The position numbers were made by a program, and so were the translations under genes. Positions 48,390 to 57,599 of a stretch of DNA of 64,000 bases are shown here, piece by piece. The stretch is from Roseiarcus sp963737365 (GTDB taxonomy: Bacteria; Pseudomonadota; Alphaproteobacteria; Rhizobiales; Beijerinckiaceae): assembly GCA_963737365.1 (NCBI GenBank), contig CAVTSD010000005.1, positions 310,001 to 374,000 on the forward strand, given 5' to 3'. A model generated the notes under the pieces. The model searched no databases, was not told the origin of the DNA, and saw only the letters and a list, made by a program, of their open reading frames with translations. Each line of letters begins with the position of its first letter. Position 1 is the stretch's first letter.

Positions 48390-49763
48390 ATGTTCAAGGC
48401 GCTGACCGCGCGCTCGATTGCGTCGCGCCTTTTTCTCTCTGCGGCTTTCTGGAGCATCCTGATTCTCGCGCTCGCTGGGTTGGGCTTGAGCGCGCTCAAC
48501 AAGCAGTGGAGCGAGGCCAATTTCGACGATCAGCTCGACGTCTATCTGAAAGCGCTGGTCGCCAATCTCCCGGTCCCGACTGAAGAGGGAAAAACCGCGG
48601 CGCCAGCGGCGATCGCGCCTCAGTTCGAGCTCGCATTCTCAGGCTGGTATTGGCAGATCACGCGCACCGATGTGAACCCGCCGGAAATCCGCGCCTCGAA
48701 GTCGCTGTTCGCGACCCAATTGCCGCAACTGATCGCGGTCGGGCACGATCACGGCGCGATTCTTAGCGGCTATGCGGTCGGCCCGGGCGGGCACCAATTG
48801 AGGATGATCCAGCGCGAGATTGACGCCGGCGACGACGGACGCTTCTTGGTGCAGGTCGCGGCCAACGCCGATGTGATACAGGCTCAGGAGCGCAGCTTCG
48901 AATATGGGCTCGCGGCGACATTTCTGGCGCTGGCGTTAGCGCTGATCGGCTCGACCGCGCTTGCGGTTCGTTTCGGCCTTCGACCGCTGAGAGTTCTCCG
49001 GGAAGGCGTGGCGGCGATCCGCCGGGGCGAAGCTGAACGTATCGCGGGCGAATTTCCGCAGGATGTCGCCCCTTTGGCGGCCGAGGTCAATCAGCTGATC
49101 GACGCCAACCGCGAAATCGTCGAGCGCGCGCGCACACAGGTCGGCAACCTTGCCCATGCGCTCAAGACCCCGCTCAGCGTTTTGATGAACGAAGCCGATT
49201 CGATGAGCCCGGCCCTACCCGAGAAAGTGCGCGAACAGACTGAAATCATGCGCCGGCAGGTGACATTTTATCTCGACCGCGCGCGCGCCGCGGCGCGCGC
49301 CAGGACCTTTGGCGTGGCTACGGAGGTGAAACCGGTCGTCGAGGGGCTTGTCCGTACTTATGAGAAGCTGCATGGCGACCAGATCCTGACCTTCGACGTC
49401 GCATTGCAGCCGGGATTGAAATTCCGGGGCGAAGCGCAGGACCTCACCGATCTCATTGGCAATCTGCTCGACAATGCGGGAAAGTGGGCGCGCGAAAAGG
49501 TCTCTATTCACGCCGCGCGCGCCGCCGAAAGGGATTCCGATCCATTTCTTGTCGCGGAAATTGACGACGATGGCCCCGGCCTCGACAAGAGCGCGCGCGC
49601 CGCGGCGGTCGAGCGCGGCAAGCGGCTTGATGAGTTGCGGCCCGGCTCCGGCCTCGGCTTGTCGATCGTCGTCGAGCTTGCTTCGATCTACGGCGGCTCG
49701 CTGAAGCTTGACGAAAGCCCGCTAGGGGGCCTGCGCGCGGTTCTGCGACTGCCATGCATTTAA
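48390..49763 (+). CDS. Membrane sensor histidine kinase
   Basis: Protein of 457 aa. Two membrane helices (LFLSAAFWSILILALAGLGL near residue 20; AATFLALALALIGSTALAV near 180) bracket a periplasmic sensor of about 130 residues. HAMP-like, then HisKA (VGNLAHALKTPLSVLMNEAD, acceptor His) and HATPase (IGNLLDNAGKWAREK, DDDGPGLDKSARAAA, RPGSGLGLSIVVELASIYGG) follow. It resembles PhoQ-type kinases that often precede ccm genes in this order. The cognate response regulator, usually just upstream, is not here; ilvD occupies that place. Confidence 0.9.
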   Translation: MFKALTARSIASRLFLSAAFWSILILALAGLGLSALNKQWSEANFDDQLDVYLKALVANLPVPTEEGKTAAPAAIAPQFELAFSGWYWQITRTDVNPPEIRASKSLFATQLPQLIAVGHDHGAILSGYAVGPGGHQLRMIQREIDAGDDGRFLVQVAANADVIQAQERSFEYGLAATFLALALALIGSTALAVRFGLRPLRVLREGVAAIRRGEAERIAGEFPQDVAPLAAEVNQLIDANREIVERARTQVGNLAHALKTPLSVLMNEADSMSPALPEKVREQTEIMRRQVTFYLDRARAAARARTFGVATEVKPVVEGLVRTYEKLHGDQILTFDVALQPGLKFRGEAQDLTDLIGNLLDNAGKWAREKVSIHAARAAERDSDPFLVAEIDDDGPGLDKSARAAAVERGKRLDELRPGSGLGLSIVVELASIYGGSLKLDESPLGGLRAVLRLPCI

Positions 49764-49817
49764 GTCCTGGGCCTTCGATTCCACCTGAAGCAAACTTCAA
49801 ATGACCGAGCCCGGAGA

Positions 49818-50276
49818 ATGCAATCGATGCGGTTGAGCTTTTTCATCATTGCGGTTGGATCGATGGGGTTGGCTGGCTGTCAAACCGTCGGCTCCAGCGG
49901 CGCCCCGCCGGTCACCGGCTCAACGACTCCGGCGGGCGCGGCAAGCTCAAGTGTGGTGGCTGCGCCGGCCGGGCTACCCACGCCCGCGATTCCAACTGGC
50001 GCCGCGCTCGGCGGCGTTCTCGGCGGCTCGGTCGGCGCGGCGCTGACGGACGACGACCGCCAGGCGGCGTGGCAGGCGCAGGTGGGAGCGCTCGATTCCG
50101 ATCAGAAGCGCTCCTGGCGCGGGACGAAGGGCGTATTCGGCTTCGTCGAGCCGGGCGCCGCCTCAGGCGACGGCTGCCGCGCTTACTCGCAGACGATCTA
50201 TGTCGCAGGTCGGCCCAACCGGGGCAAGGGCGTCGGCTGCCGGCAGCCAGACGGAAGCTGGAAGATGACGAGCTGA
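49818..50276 (+). CDS. Small outer-membrane lipoprotein, surface-antigen type
   Basis: Protein of 152 aa. The signal peptide ends in a lipobox (GSMGLAGC), so the mature protein is lipidated. A Gly-rich GAALGGVLGGSVGAALTDDD segment, of the glycine-zipper kind, precedes a C-terminal domain with GDGCRAYSQTIYVAGRPNRG and GVGCRQPDGSWKM, as in the RT0821/Lpp0805 surface-protein family. Start at ATG 49818 or 49827. It lies between the kinase and ccm genes, a common arrangement. Confidence 0.85.
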   Translation: MQSMRLSFFIIAVGSMGLAGCQTVGSSGAPPVTGSTTPAGAASSSVVAAPAGLPTPAIPTGAALGGVLGGSVGAALTDDDRQAAWQAQVGALDSDQKRSWRGTKGVFGFVEPGAASGDGCRAYSQTIYVAGRPNRGKGVGCRQPDGSWKMTS

Positions 50277-50426
50277 AATCGGCACGTGAGGCCGCCCATC
50301 CCCGGGCGCAAGGCCGCCAGGATAGGTCGGACGCCCCCGATTCGAATTTGACGAGACCTAAACTTCGCTTTGGGATAACAGAGCCCGGACCTTTCTCCAC
50401 GGCCGCTCAAGGCCGCGTCGAGGCTC

Positions 50427-51521
50427 ATGATGGTGTGGTTTGTCCTGGCGGGAATGGCGGTGGTAGCCGTTCTCGTCGCGCTGTGGCCGTTGCTTCGCTC
50501 TTCGCCGCCCATGAAAGCGGACCCGGAGGCGAACGAAGCGGCGTTCTACAAGGCCCAGCTTGAGGAAATCAGGCGCGACGTCGAGCGCGGCCTCCTGCCG
50601 CAAGGGGAAGCGGAGAGCGCCCGCGCCGAGGCCGCGCGCCGCCTGATCGCGGCGGCGTCCGAACCCTCCAACGCGCCGGCGATGGCGGGGCGCACGCGTC
50701 TCGCAGCGGCCGTGCTCATCGCCATCGGGCTGCCAGCGGTCGCTTTTCCGCTCTATGCGCGCCTCGGGCAACCGATGCTGCCGGACGAGCCGCTGGCGAG
50801 CCGGAAGGTTGCGCCGAAGACGGATGACGGGATCGAGGCGGCGGTGGCGGCAGTGGAGGCGCGGCTCGCCGCCAAGCCCGACGACGGCAGGGGCTGGGCT
50901 GTGATTGCGCCAGTTTATATGCGCCTCGAGCGCTATTCCGACGCGGCGCACGCCTATGCCGAAGCGCTTCGGGTCCTTGGCGAAGACCCGATGCGCCGGG
51001 CCGCTTACGGCGAGGCCCTGGTCGCCGCCGCCGGAGGCGTGGTCACGAGCGAAGCGCGGCAAGCGTTCGATCGTGCGCTGACCGACCAGCCGGGCCTGCC
51101 GCAGGCGCGCTATTATCTGGCGCTCGCCGCCGAAGAGGATGGCAAGAAGGTCGACGCAATCAGGGACTACCAATCGTTGCTCGCCGACTCGCCGCCCGAC
51201 GCTCCCTGGCGAAACATGGTGAGCGCGCATTTGGCGGCGCTCACCGGCGAGCCCGCTCCCACAACGGACACTGCCGCCATTCCCGCCGCTCAGCGGCCGA
51301 TGATCGAGGGCATGGTGTCGAAACTCGCCACGCGGCTCGCCAGCAATGGCGGCGGCGTCGACGAATGGTCGCGCCTTATTCGCGCCTATACGGTGTTGCA
51401 TGAGGACGGCAAGGCCAAGGCGGCGCTGGTCGACGCCCACAAGGCGCTCGCATCCGACGCCAACGCGGTCGCGAGCCTCGATGCACTTGCGCGCGACCTT
51501 GGCCTGGGAGACGCCAATTGA
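50427..51521 (+). CDS. ccmI: Cytochrome c-type biogenesis protein CcmI
   Basis: Protein of 364 aa, also named CycH. Two membrane helices near the N-terminus (VWFVLAGMAVVAVLVALWPL; LAAAVLIAIGLPAVAFPLYA) flank a cytoplasmic segment with EAAFYKAQLEEIRRDVERGL. The C-terminal periplasmic part holds TPR-like repeats (RYSDAAHAYAEALRVLGEDP). It presents apocytochrome c to the haem ligation complex. Its stop overlaps the ccmE TTG start. Confidence 0.93.
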   Translation: MMVWFVLAGMAVVAVLVALWPLLRSSPPMKADPEANEAAFYKAQLEEIRRDVERGLLPQGEAESARAEAARRLIAAASEPSNAPAMAGRTRLAAAVLIAIGLPAVAFPLYARLGQPMLPDEPLASRKVAPKTDDGIEAAVAAVEARLAAKPDDGRGWAVIAPVYMRLERYSDAAHAYAEALRVLGEDPMRRAAYGEALVAAAGGVVTSEARQAFDRALTDQPGLPQARYYLALAAEEDGKKVDAIRDYQSLLADSPPDAPWRNMVSAHLAALTGEPAPTTDTAAIPAAQRPMIEGMVSKLATRLASNGGGVDEWSRLIRAYTVLHEDGKAKAALVDAHKALASDANAVASLDALARDLGLGDAN

Positions 51522-51970
51522 CCCGTCGCGGCCGCCGCCTCGCGCTCATTGCCGCAGCCCTCGCCGTCGTCGGCGCAGCGGCTGGACTTTCGCTCTACGC
51601 GCTGAGCGACAGCATCGTCTTCTTCTACAGCCCCTCTGAAGTGGCTCAGAAAGCGCTCGCGCCCGGCGCGCGTCTGCGCATTGGCGGGATGGTGAAAACG
51701 GGCTCGCTCGTGAAATCGGCGGACCAGAACGTCGCTTTCGTCCTCACCGACGGCGCGCATGATCTCAAAGTCGCCTATCAGGGTCTGTTGCCAGACCTGT
51801 TTCGCGAGGGTCAAGGCGTGGTCGCCGAGGGCGTCCTTGCGTCGCCGGGTCAGATGCGAGCCGAAACGATCCTCGCCAAACACGATGAGCGTTATATGCC
51901 CCGAGAGGTTGTCGACGCGCTCAAGAAACAGGGGCGTTGGCAGGAAGGAACGACGGCGGCTGCGCAATGA
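51518..51970 (+). CDS. ccmE: Periplasmic haem chaperone CcmE
   Basis: Protein of 150 aa starting at a TTG that overlaps the ccmI stop. The N-terminal anchor LALIAAALAVVGAAAGLSLY is followed by the OB-fold domain (RLRIGGMVKTGSLVKSAD). The haem-binding motif AKHDERYMP includes the His that binds haem covalently, and the Tyr that coordinates iron. Coupled to ccmF by an ATGA overlap. Confidence 0.95.
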   Translation: MTRRGRRLALIAAALAVVGAAAGLSLYALSDSIVFFYSPSEVAQKALAPGARLRIGGMVKTGSLVKSADQNVAFVLTDGAHDLKVAYQGLLPDLFREGQGVVAEGVLASPGQMRAETILAKHDERYMPREVVDALKKQGRWQEGTTAAAQ

Positions 51971-53952
51971 TCGTTGAGATTGGCCACTTCGCCCTTGTGC
52001 TCGCGTTTGCCGCCGCGCTCGCCCAGACGGTGATCCCGTTCTGGGGCGCGCGGGTTGGCGACATCGGGCTCATGACCGTCGGTCGCAACGCGGCGCTGAT
52101 GCAGCTCGCGCTAATCGCAATCGCTTTCACCGCGCTCGTCAACGCGCACCTGACCTCGGACTTTTCCGTTCTCAACGTCGCTGAGAATTCGAACGTGGCA
52201 ATGCCCGCGATCTATAAGATCTCGGGCGTATGGGGGAACCACGAAGGCTCGATGCTGCTTTGGGTCTTCATCCTCGCGATCTTCGGCGCGCTGGTAGCGC
52301 TGTTCGGCCGCGCGCTTCCCCACAGGCTTCGCGCTGACGCGCTTGCCGTTCAGGGCCTGATCAGCCTCGCCTTCCTCGCCTTCATTCTCTTGACCTCGAA
52401 CCCGTTCGAGCGGCTCATGCCCGCGCCGTTCGAGGGCCGCGACCTCAATCCGATCCTGCAGGACCCCGGCCTCGCGATCCATCCGCCGATGCTCTATCTC
52501 GGCTATGTCGGCTTCTCGATCGTCTATTCCTTCGCCGCCGCTGCGCTGATCGAGGGCCGCATCGACGCGGCCTGGGCGCGATTTGTGAGGCCCTTCACGC
52601 TCGTCGCCTGGAGCTTCCTTACCCTCGGCATCGCCGCCGGCTCGTTCTGGGCGTATTACACGCTTGGCTGGGGCGGCTTCTGGTTCTGGGATCCAGTCGA
52701 GAACGCTTCCCTCATGCCGTGGCTCGCGGGCACGGCTTTCCTCCATTCAGTCGCGGTGATGGAGAAGCGCGACGCGCTCAAAGTCTGGACAATCTTTCTT
52801 GCCATCCTCGCCTTCTCCTTCTCACTGCTCGGCACCTTTCTTGTGCGCTCTGGCGTGCTCACGTCCGTGCACGCCTTCGCCAATGATCCCCGCCGCGGCG
52901 TTTTCATCCTTGCGATCCTCGCGATGTTCATTTGCGGCTCGTTCGTCCTGTTCGCCTGGCGCGCGCCGATGCTCAAGCAAGGGGGACTGTTCGCTCCGGT
53001 TTCTCGCGAGGGCGCTCTCGTCGTCAACAATCTGCTGCTCACGACCGCATGCGCGACGGTTCTGTTCGGCACGCTCTACCCGCTCGCGCTCGAGCAATTG
53101 ACCGGCGAAAAGATCACCGTCGGCGCGCCCTTCTTCAATCTTACTTGCGGGACGCTGTTGCTCACCGCCTGTTTTGTCGCGCCGTTCGGTTTCTCACTTG
53201 CGTGGAAACGCGGCGACCTGCTGGGGGTCATCGAGAGGCTCGCCTTCGCCATCATTGTCGGCGCCGTCACAGCCATTGTCGGCGCGGCGTGGCTTCGCGG
53301 CATTCCGATCTTCGCCCCGCTCGCCATGGGGCTTGCGGTCTTCGTCATCCTCGGCACGCTGATCGAAGTCGTCACGCGCGCGTGGCGCCCGGGGGTTCGC
53401 GCTGGGGTGGCGCTAAAGCGCACCGTCGGACTGCCCTTGTCGTTCTTCGGCGGCGCGCTAGCCCATCTGGGCTTGGGCCTGACGCTGCTCGGCCTCTCGG
53501 GACTTGGCTTTGGCGCCGAAACGATCGCAACCTTGCACAAGGGGGTTCCCGCGCTCGTCGGTCCGTATTCGGTCAGTCTCAATTCCGTTGGCGAACGCGG
53601 TGGGCCGAATTACAAGGAGACCGTCGCGTCGGTGACCGTGCGGGCGGGCGACGCCGTGGTCGCCGAGCTCGAGCCGGCGCGCCGCCAATTCGCAACGCGG
53701 GGAATGAGCACGACCGAGGCGGGCTTGAAGACGCTTCACTTTGGCCAGGTCTATGTCTCGATCGGCGACCCGACGGCAGACGGCGCCGTGCCAGCGCGCC
53801 TCTACTGGAAACCTTTGGTGACGCTGATCTGGCTGGGCGGCGCGGCAATGGCGCTCGGCGGCGTCTTGTCCCTCGCTGACCGTCGCCTCCGTTTCGGCGC
53901 AGCTGTCAGGGCGAAAGCGGGCGCGCGCACGCTGGCGCAGCCGGCACAATGA
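51967..53952 (+). CDS. ccmF: Haem lyase subunit CcmF
   Basis: Polytopic membrane protein of 661 aa from the ATG at 51967, overlapping the ccmE stop. It has the WWD-type signature WGGFWFWDPVENASLMPWLA and the conserved GVWGNHEGSMLLWVFILA. Histidines in LQDPGLAIHPPMLYLGY and RSGVLTSVHAFANDP match the haem b axial and periplasmic-haem ligands known for CcmF. It ligates haem from CcmE to apocytochrome c with CcmH and CcmI. Confidence 0.96.
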   Translation: MIVEIGHFALVLAFAAALAQTVIPFWGARVGDIGLMTVGRNAALMQLALIAIAFTALVNAHLTSDFSVLNVAENSNVAMPAIYKISGVWGNHEGSMLLWVFILAIFGALVALFGRALPHRLRADALAVQGLISLAFLAFILLTSNPFERLMPAPFEGRDLNPILQDPGLAIHPPMLYLGYVGFSIVYSFAAAALIEGRIDAAWARFVRPFTLVAWSFLTLGIAAGSFWAYYTLGWGGFWFWDPVENASLMPWLAGTAFLHSVAVMEKRDALKVWTIFLAILAFSFSLLGTFLVRSGVLTSVHAFANDPRRGVFILAILAMFICGSFVLFAWRAPMLKQGGLFAPVSREGALVVNNLLLTTACATVLFGTLYPLALEQLTGEKITVGAPFFNLTCGTLLLTACFVAPFGFSLAWKRGDLLGVIERLAFAIIVGAVTAIVGAAWLRGIPIFAPLAMGLAVFVILGTLIEVVTRAWRPGVRAGVALKRTVGLPLSFFGGALAHLGLGLTLLGLSGLGFGAETIATLHKGVPALVGPYSVSLNSVGERGGPNYKETVASVTVRAGDAVVAELEPARRQFATRGMSTTEAGLKTLHFGQVYVSIGDPTADGAVPARLYWKPLVTLIWLGGAAMALGGVLSLADRRLRFGAAVRAKAGARTLAQPAQ

Positions 53953-54464
53953 TCATGCGCTGGTTACCCTTGCCCCCCCTCACGACGAAGTCGTGGAGGG
54001 AAAGATTCGTCTGGCTAAGCCTCCTTCTCCCCCTGCTCGCCACCCTCCCCGGTCCTGCGCTCGCCGTGCAGCCAGACGAAGTGATGAAGGACCCGGCGCT
54101 GGAGTCCCGCGCCCGCGCTCTCTCAAGTGAATTGCGCTGCCTCGTCTGTCAGAACGAATCAATCGACAATTCCGAGGCGCCGCTAGCCCGCGACATCCGC
54201 GTTCTTATTCGCGAACGCATCGGCAAAGGCGAAAGCAACGACGCCGTCCGCGCCTATCTTGTCTCGCGCTATGGCGATTTCATTCTCTTGAAACCCCCGT
54301 TCAAGCCGGAGACGTTGCTCTTGTGGCTGAGCCCTGTGCTCACGCTGGGTCTTGGCGTCACGGCGGCGTTATACGCCCGTCGCCGCGCGCCCTCGGCGAC
54401 ACCAGGTCTGAGTGACGAAGAGGAAGCGCAACTCGCGGCGCTGACCGGAGGCGAGGGCCGTTAG
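53949..54464 (+). CDS. ccmH: Cytochrome c maturation thiol reductase CcmH
   Basis: Protein of 171 aa (CycL type). The signal peptide LSLLLPLLATLPGPALAV is followed by the redox motif LRCLVCQNESIDNSEAPLA, and a C-terminal anchor LLLWLSPVLTLGLGVTAALY. It reduces the CxxCH cysteines of apocytochrome c. Overlaps the ccmF stop by ATGA. The usual follow-on degP-like protease is absent. Confidence 0.94.
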   Translation: MIMRWLPLPPLTTKSWRERFVWLSLLLPLLATLPGPALAVQPDEVMKDPALESRARALSSELRCLVCQNESIDNSEAPLARDIRVLIRERIGKGESNDAVRAYLVSRYGDFILLKPPFKPETLLLWLSPVLTLGLGVTAALYARRRAPSATPGLSDEEEAQLAALTGGEGR

Positions 54465-54531
54465 CTCTCCTCGCGCGGGCGTGGGCTTTGCATTTCCGTG
54501 CCCGGAAGTTCATCGTTCAAAAGGCTTGAGG

Positions 54532-54960
54532 ATGCGGGCGGCTGGCGCGGTCAGTCTGCTGGCGCTGGTTGGGGCGTTGAGCTCCGCGGGCGCCCCGTCC
54601 TCGCACGCCAGTTCGTGCGACAAGGAAATCAAGGCCCGAATCCGATTTCCAACCCGTCAGGCCTGCTGGACCTATCGCGGCCCGGCGACTTTGTTTGTCG
54701 GCAAGTTCTCGAGCGGGCAGACGATTTCGGCGCAAATGACAGGCGACGCGACCGACTACGATCCGCGCAACGGAAGCGCTGCGACCGTTTCGCGGCCACG
54801 CGATCCAAACGTCGAGGGCCCCGGCGGGTATTTCTTCGCCGTTCCCGATGCGCCGGGAGTCATGACTTTTGTCGCCCCAGCGACCGGAGTCTATCGTTTC
54901 AGTTTTTCGCCTTGCGCGATGTGGGGCGCGCCCGGCGTGGTGAAGATCTGCGCGCGCTGA
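54532..54960 (+). CDS. Uncharacterised exported protein
   Basis: Protein of 142 aa from the ATG at 54532, chosen because a signal peptide (AVSLLALVGALSSAGAPSSH) begins there; a GTG at 54481 is an alternative. The mature part has FPTRQACWTYRGPATLFVGK and VYRFSFSPCAMWGAPGVVKI, with cysteines that could pair in the periplasm. No family recognised. It follows ccmH by under 70 bp. Confidence 0.7.
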   Translation: MRAAGAVSLLALVGALSSAGAPSSHASSCDKEIKARIRFPTRQACWTYRGPATLFVGKFSSGQTISAQMTGDATDYDPRNGSAATVSRPRDPNVEGPGGYFFAVPDAPGVMTFVAPATGVYRFSFSPCAMWGAPGVVKICAR

Positions 54961-55017
54961 CGATGCCCACGAAAGCGGGAATGACAGCTGGCGACGATTG
55001 GCCAAGCAAAATCCTGC

Positions 55018-55422
55018 TCACCCGTGCTTGCGCGCGCCTTTGGTGATCTTGTCGACGAGCTTCTTGTCCTCACGCAGAACGAGGCCGACGACGTTCATCG
55101 CGTCCGGCGCATATTGCTTGACCGTGGCGCGATTGGCTGCGTCGTGACCGGTCGTGAACATGTCTTCGATGTAAAGCGAGATGCGAACGCGCCGCTCCAT
55201 GGCGCGCCCATAAATCAACTTGATCGTTTCCCGATCGGCGCTGAGAACGATCGCCGGCTGGATCATGAGTGCGTTCTATGTGTTGCCGGCGGCATCCTCA
55301 TCGGCCTCGCCGATCAGGCCTGAACTCGCACCGACTATCCGCTCGTCAGAAAAGCCACACGTTGAGCTTCTGCCAGGTTACGAGATCCTCGCGCACCACG
55401 ATCGAAATTTTCGTGTCGAACA
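55018..55422 (-). pseudogene. Decayed DUF2000-family gene
   Basis: The N-terminus reads FDTKISIVVREDLVTWQKLN from the ATG at 55422. Two one-base losses then shift the frame (AFLTSG, then VGASSGLIGEADEDAAGNT), and a TAG replaces an expected Tyr codon. From 55266 the rest is intact: MIQPAIVLSADRETIKLIYG and EDMFTTGHDAANRATVKQYA, ending KKLVDKITKGARKHG. These blocks follow DUF2000 order. Three separate lesions argue for a real pseudogene, or a poor-quality stretch. Confidence 0.75.
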
Positions 55423-55432
55423 TCGGCTCTCC

Positions 55433-56836
55433 TCAACTCTCCTGCTGTCGCTCGCGCGCAGCGTGCGCCGCACGATCAAGCCGCGCTCTTTCCCGGGCGA
55501 CTGTCAGATCGCGCAACGAATCGTAGATTGGCGGATCCTTGATGAGCGTCGGCGTCAGCATGGCCATCGCGCAAGCGCCCAGCATCGGCAACAATAGGTT
55601 GACGTCCGCAGTCATCTCCGTGGCGAGCACGATGCCGGTCAGCGGCGCGCGCACGATTCCGGTGAAGAGCGCTGCCATCCCTACCACCGCGAAGCCTTCC
55701 GGCTGAACATGGAGGCCCGGAAATGCCAGTTGGCAGGCCAATCCGAAGAACAATCCGAATTGCGCGCCAAGCACCAGCAAGGGAGCGAACAATCCGCCGG
55801 GCGTCCCGGCCGAATAGGAGAGTGACCCCAGCGCGAGCCTCAAGAGAAAAGCGAAGGGAAGCGTGGCGAGCGTTCCAGCGCCGAGAAGCGTCCGCTGGGT
55901 GATCGCGTCGCCTCCCCCAACGAGATTGGGAAGAACCCATGCGAGCAATCCCACTCCAGCCCCGATCAGCCCCGCTCGAATCTCGACCGGGATGCGTGCG
56001 AAGCGGTCGAACGTCGCCATCGTTTGCAAGAGCACGCGATTGTAGATCACCGCCATGACGCCGGCGAGCGCGCCAAGAACGAAAAAGAGCGGCCGTATCG
56101 CCAGGTCCGGCATGACCAATGCGCCCAGAAGAAAATCCTGGCCGTCGCCCAGAAGCGCACGGGAGACGGAGATGGCGCTCGCCGACGCGCCAAGCGCGGC
56201 GATCGCAATTCGCAATTCGAACCGTCGCACCAATTCCTCGAGCACGAAGATGGCGCCGGCGATCGGCGCGTTGAACGCGGTGGCGAGGCCCGCGCCTGCG
56301 CCCGCGGCGAGCAAGACGCGGCAATCGGCCCAATCGCGCCGAAAAGTCTTGCCAACGAGATGGCCCAAGGTCGCGGCCATGTGGACGCTCGGTCCCTCGC
56401 GGCCAAGCGCAAGCCCGGCGCCTATCGCGAGCACGCCGCCGATGAATTTCACAGGAATGACGCGAAAGGGCGCCTGCGGCAATTGTTCGTTGAGGACGGC
56501 TTCGACGTGCGGGATCCCGCTTCCGGCCGCCTGTGGCGAGATCCGGCGAACGAGCGAAGCAGCAATTCCCGCAGCCGCGGCGCAGGCCAGAACGACGAGC
56601 CAGAGGTCCTGAGGCCCTTGCCCATGCGCGAAGGCGACAAGCGCATTGCGCCATCGGTCCGCGTGTTCGAGAAGCAGCATGAAGCTGGCGACCCCGGCGC
56701 CGGAGATTGCGCCCACGATGAGCGCCAAAACCGTCAGGACCGTGAGGCTTCCGCCCCCTTCTTCCTCGCCTCTCAATTCCGAAATCATTCGCTGCGCCGG
56801 TTCCGACTGCCAGAGGGTGAAAGCGAGCGGGGTCAA
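55433..56836 (-). CDS. clcA: ClC-type chloride/proton antiporter
   Basis: Protein of 467 aa from a TTG at 56836; an ATG at 56788 is a reasonable alternative start. Selectivity motifs are present: GSGIPHVE, GREGPSVHMAATLG with the gating Glu, and APLTGIVLATEMT. The intracellular proton Glu is present in FVLEELVRRFE, which favours an antiporter over a channel. About ten membrane helices are visible. It helps acid resistance in relatives. Confidence 0.93.
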   Translation of the reverse strand: MTPLAFTLWQSEPAQRMISELRGEEEGGGSLTVLTVLALIVGAISGAGVASFMLLLEHADRWRNALVAFAHGQGPQDLWLVVLACAAAAGIAASLVRRISPQAAGSGIPHVEAVLNEQLPQAPFRVIPVKFIGGVLAIGAGLALGREGPSVHMAATLGHLVGKTFRRDWADCRVLLAAGAGAGLATAFNAPIAGAIFVLEELVRRFELRIAIAALGASASAISVSRALLGDGQDFLLGALVMPDLAIRPLFFVLGALAGVMAVIYNRVLLQTMATFDRFARIPVEIRAGLIGAGVGLLAWVLPNLVGGGDAITQRTLLGAGTLATLPFAFLLRLALGSLSYSAGTPGGLFAPLLVLGAQFGLFFGLACQLAFPGLHVQPEGFAVVGMAALFTGIVRAPLTGIVLATEMTADVNLLLPMLGACAMAMLTPTLIKDPPIYDSLRDLTVARERARLDRAAHAARERQQES

Positions 56837-56960
56837 AGAACCGCCCTTCTAGCGGCTTGACGCAATCGTCCGTTCGCCCGCGGCGCTGAGGCTTACCCGC
56901 AACTCGATGGTTCGGCCAACCGGTTCCTGCGGATCGACAAACGCAACGGACCGTCAGGCC

Positions 56961-57599
56961 TCACAGCTCGTCGCCCACCCCTTCGTCCTTGGCTTCGTGC
57001 TTCATGATCAGTGGCGCCTGCGAGAGCGCGAACAGAAGCGTAAGCGGCAGGAAGCCGAAGGTCTTGAACTTGACCCAGAGGTCGGTCGTCTGCGTGCGCC
57101 AGACGATTTCGTTGAGGACGGCGAGGGCCAGGAAGAAAAACGCCCAGCGCCAGGTGAGTTTGCGCCAACCCTCATCGGTCACGTGCAGCGCGCCGTCGAA
57201 CAGGATTTTCAGGAGCGGCTTCTTGAGCCAGAGGCCCACGAACAACGCTCCGCCAAACAGAAGGTAGAGCGCGGTCGGCTTGATCTTGATCAGCGTCTCG
57301 TCGTGAAGGATGAGGGTCAACGAACCGAAGATGACGACGATCACTGCAGTTATGAGCGGCATGATCGGGATGCGCTTGAGCATCGCATAGGAGACGGCGA
57401 GCGTGACCACGACGCTCGCCATCAGGATGCCAGTCGCGGCGAAAATGCCGACCCGCGAGTAAACGATGAAGAAAAGCGCGAGCGGCCCGAGCTCCAGCGC
57501 GAACTTGAGCATCGGGTTGAGCGCTTTGCGGGGGCTCCGGGCGGCGGTTTCCGTCACAGGCGTTTTAGTCATCGGGCGTTCTAGATCGGGCGCCGTCAT
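56961..57599 (-). CDS. yciB: Inner membrane septation protein YciB (IspZ)
   Basis: Protein of 212 aa with five hydrophobic segments. NPMLKFALELGPLALFFIVY, LTLILHDETLIKIKPTALYL and WRWAFFFLALAVLNEIVWRT are hallmark blocks of the family, which acts in septum formation and envelope biogenesis. Its start overlaps the ftsY stop by four bases, so the two genes are translationally coupled. Confidence 0.95.
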   Translation of the reverse strand: MTAPDLERPMTKTPVTETAARSPRKALNPMLKFALELGPLALFFIVYSRVGIFAATGILMASVVVTLAVSYAMLKRIPIMPLITAVIVVIFGSLTLILHDETLIKIKPTALYLLFGGALFVGLWLKKPLLKILFDGALHVTDEGWRKLTWRWAFFFLALAVLNEIVWRTQTTDLWVKFKTFGFLPLTLLFALSQAPLIMKHEAKDEGVGDEL

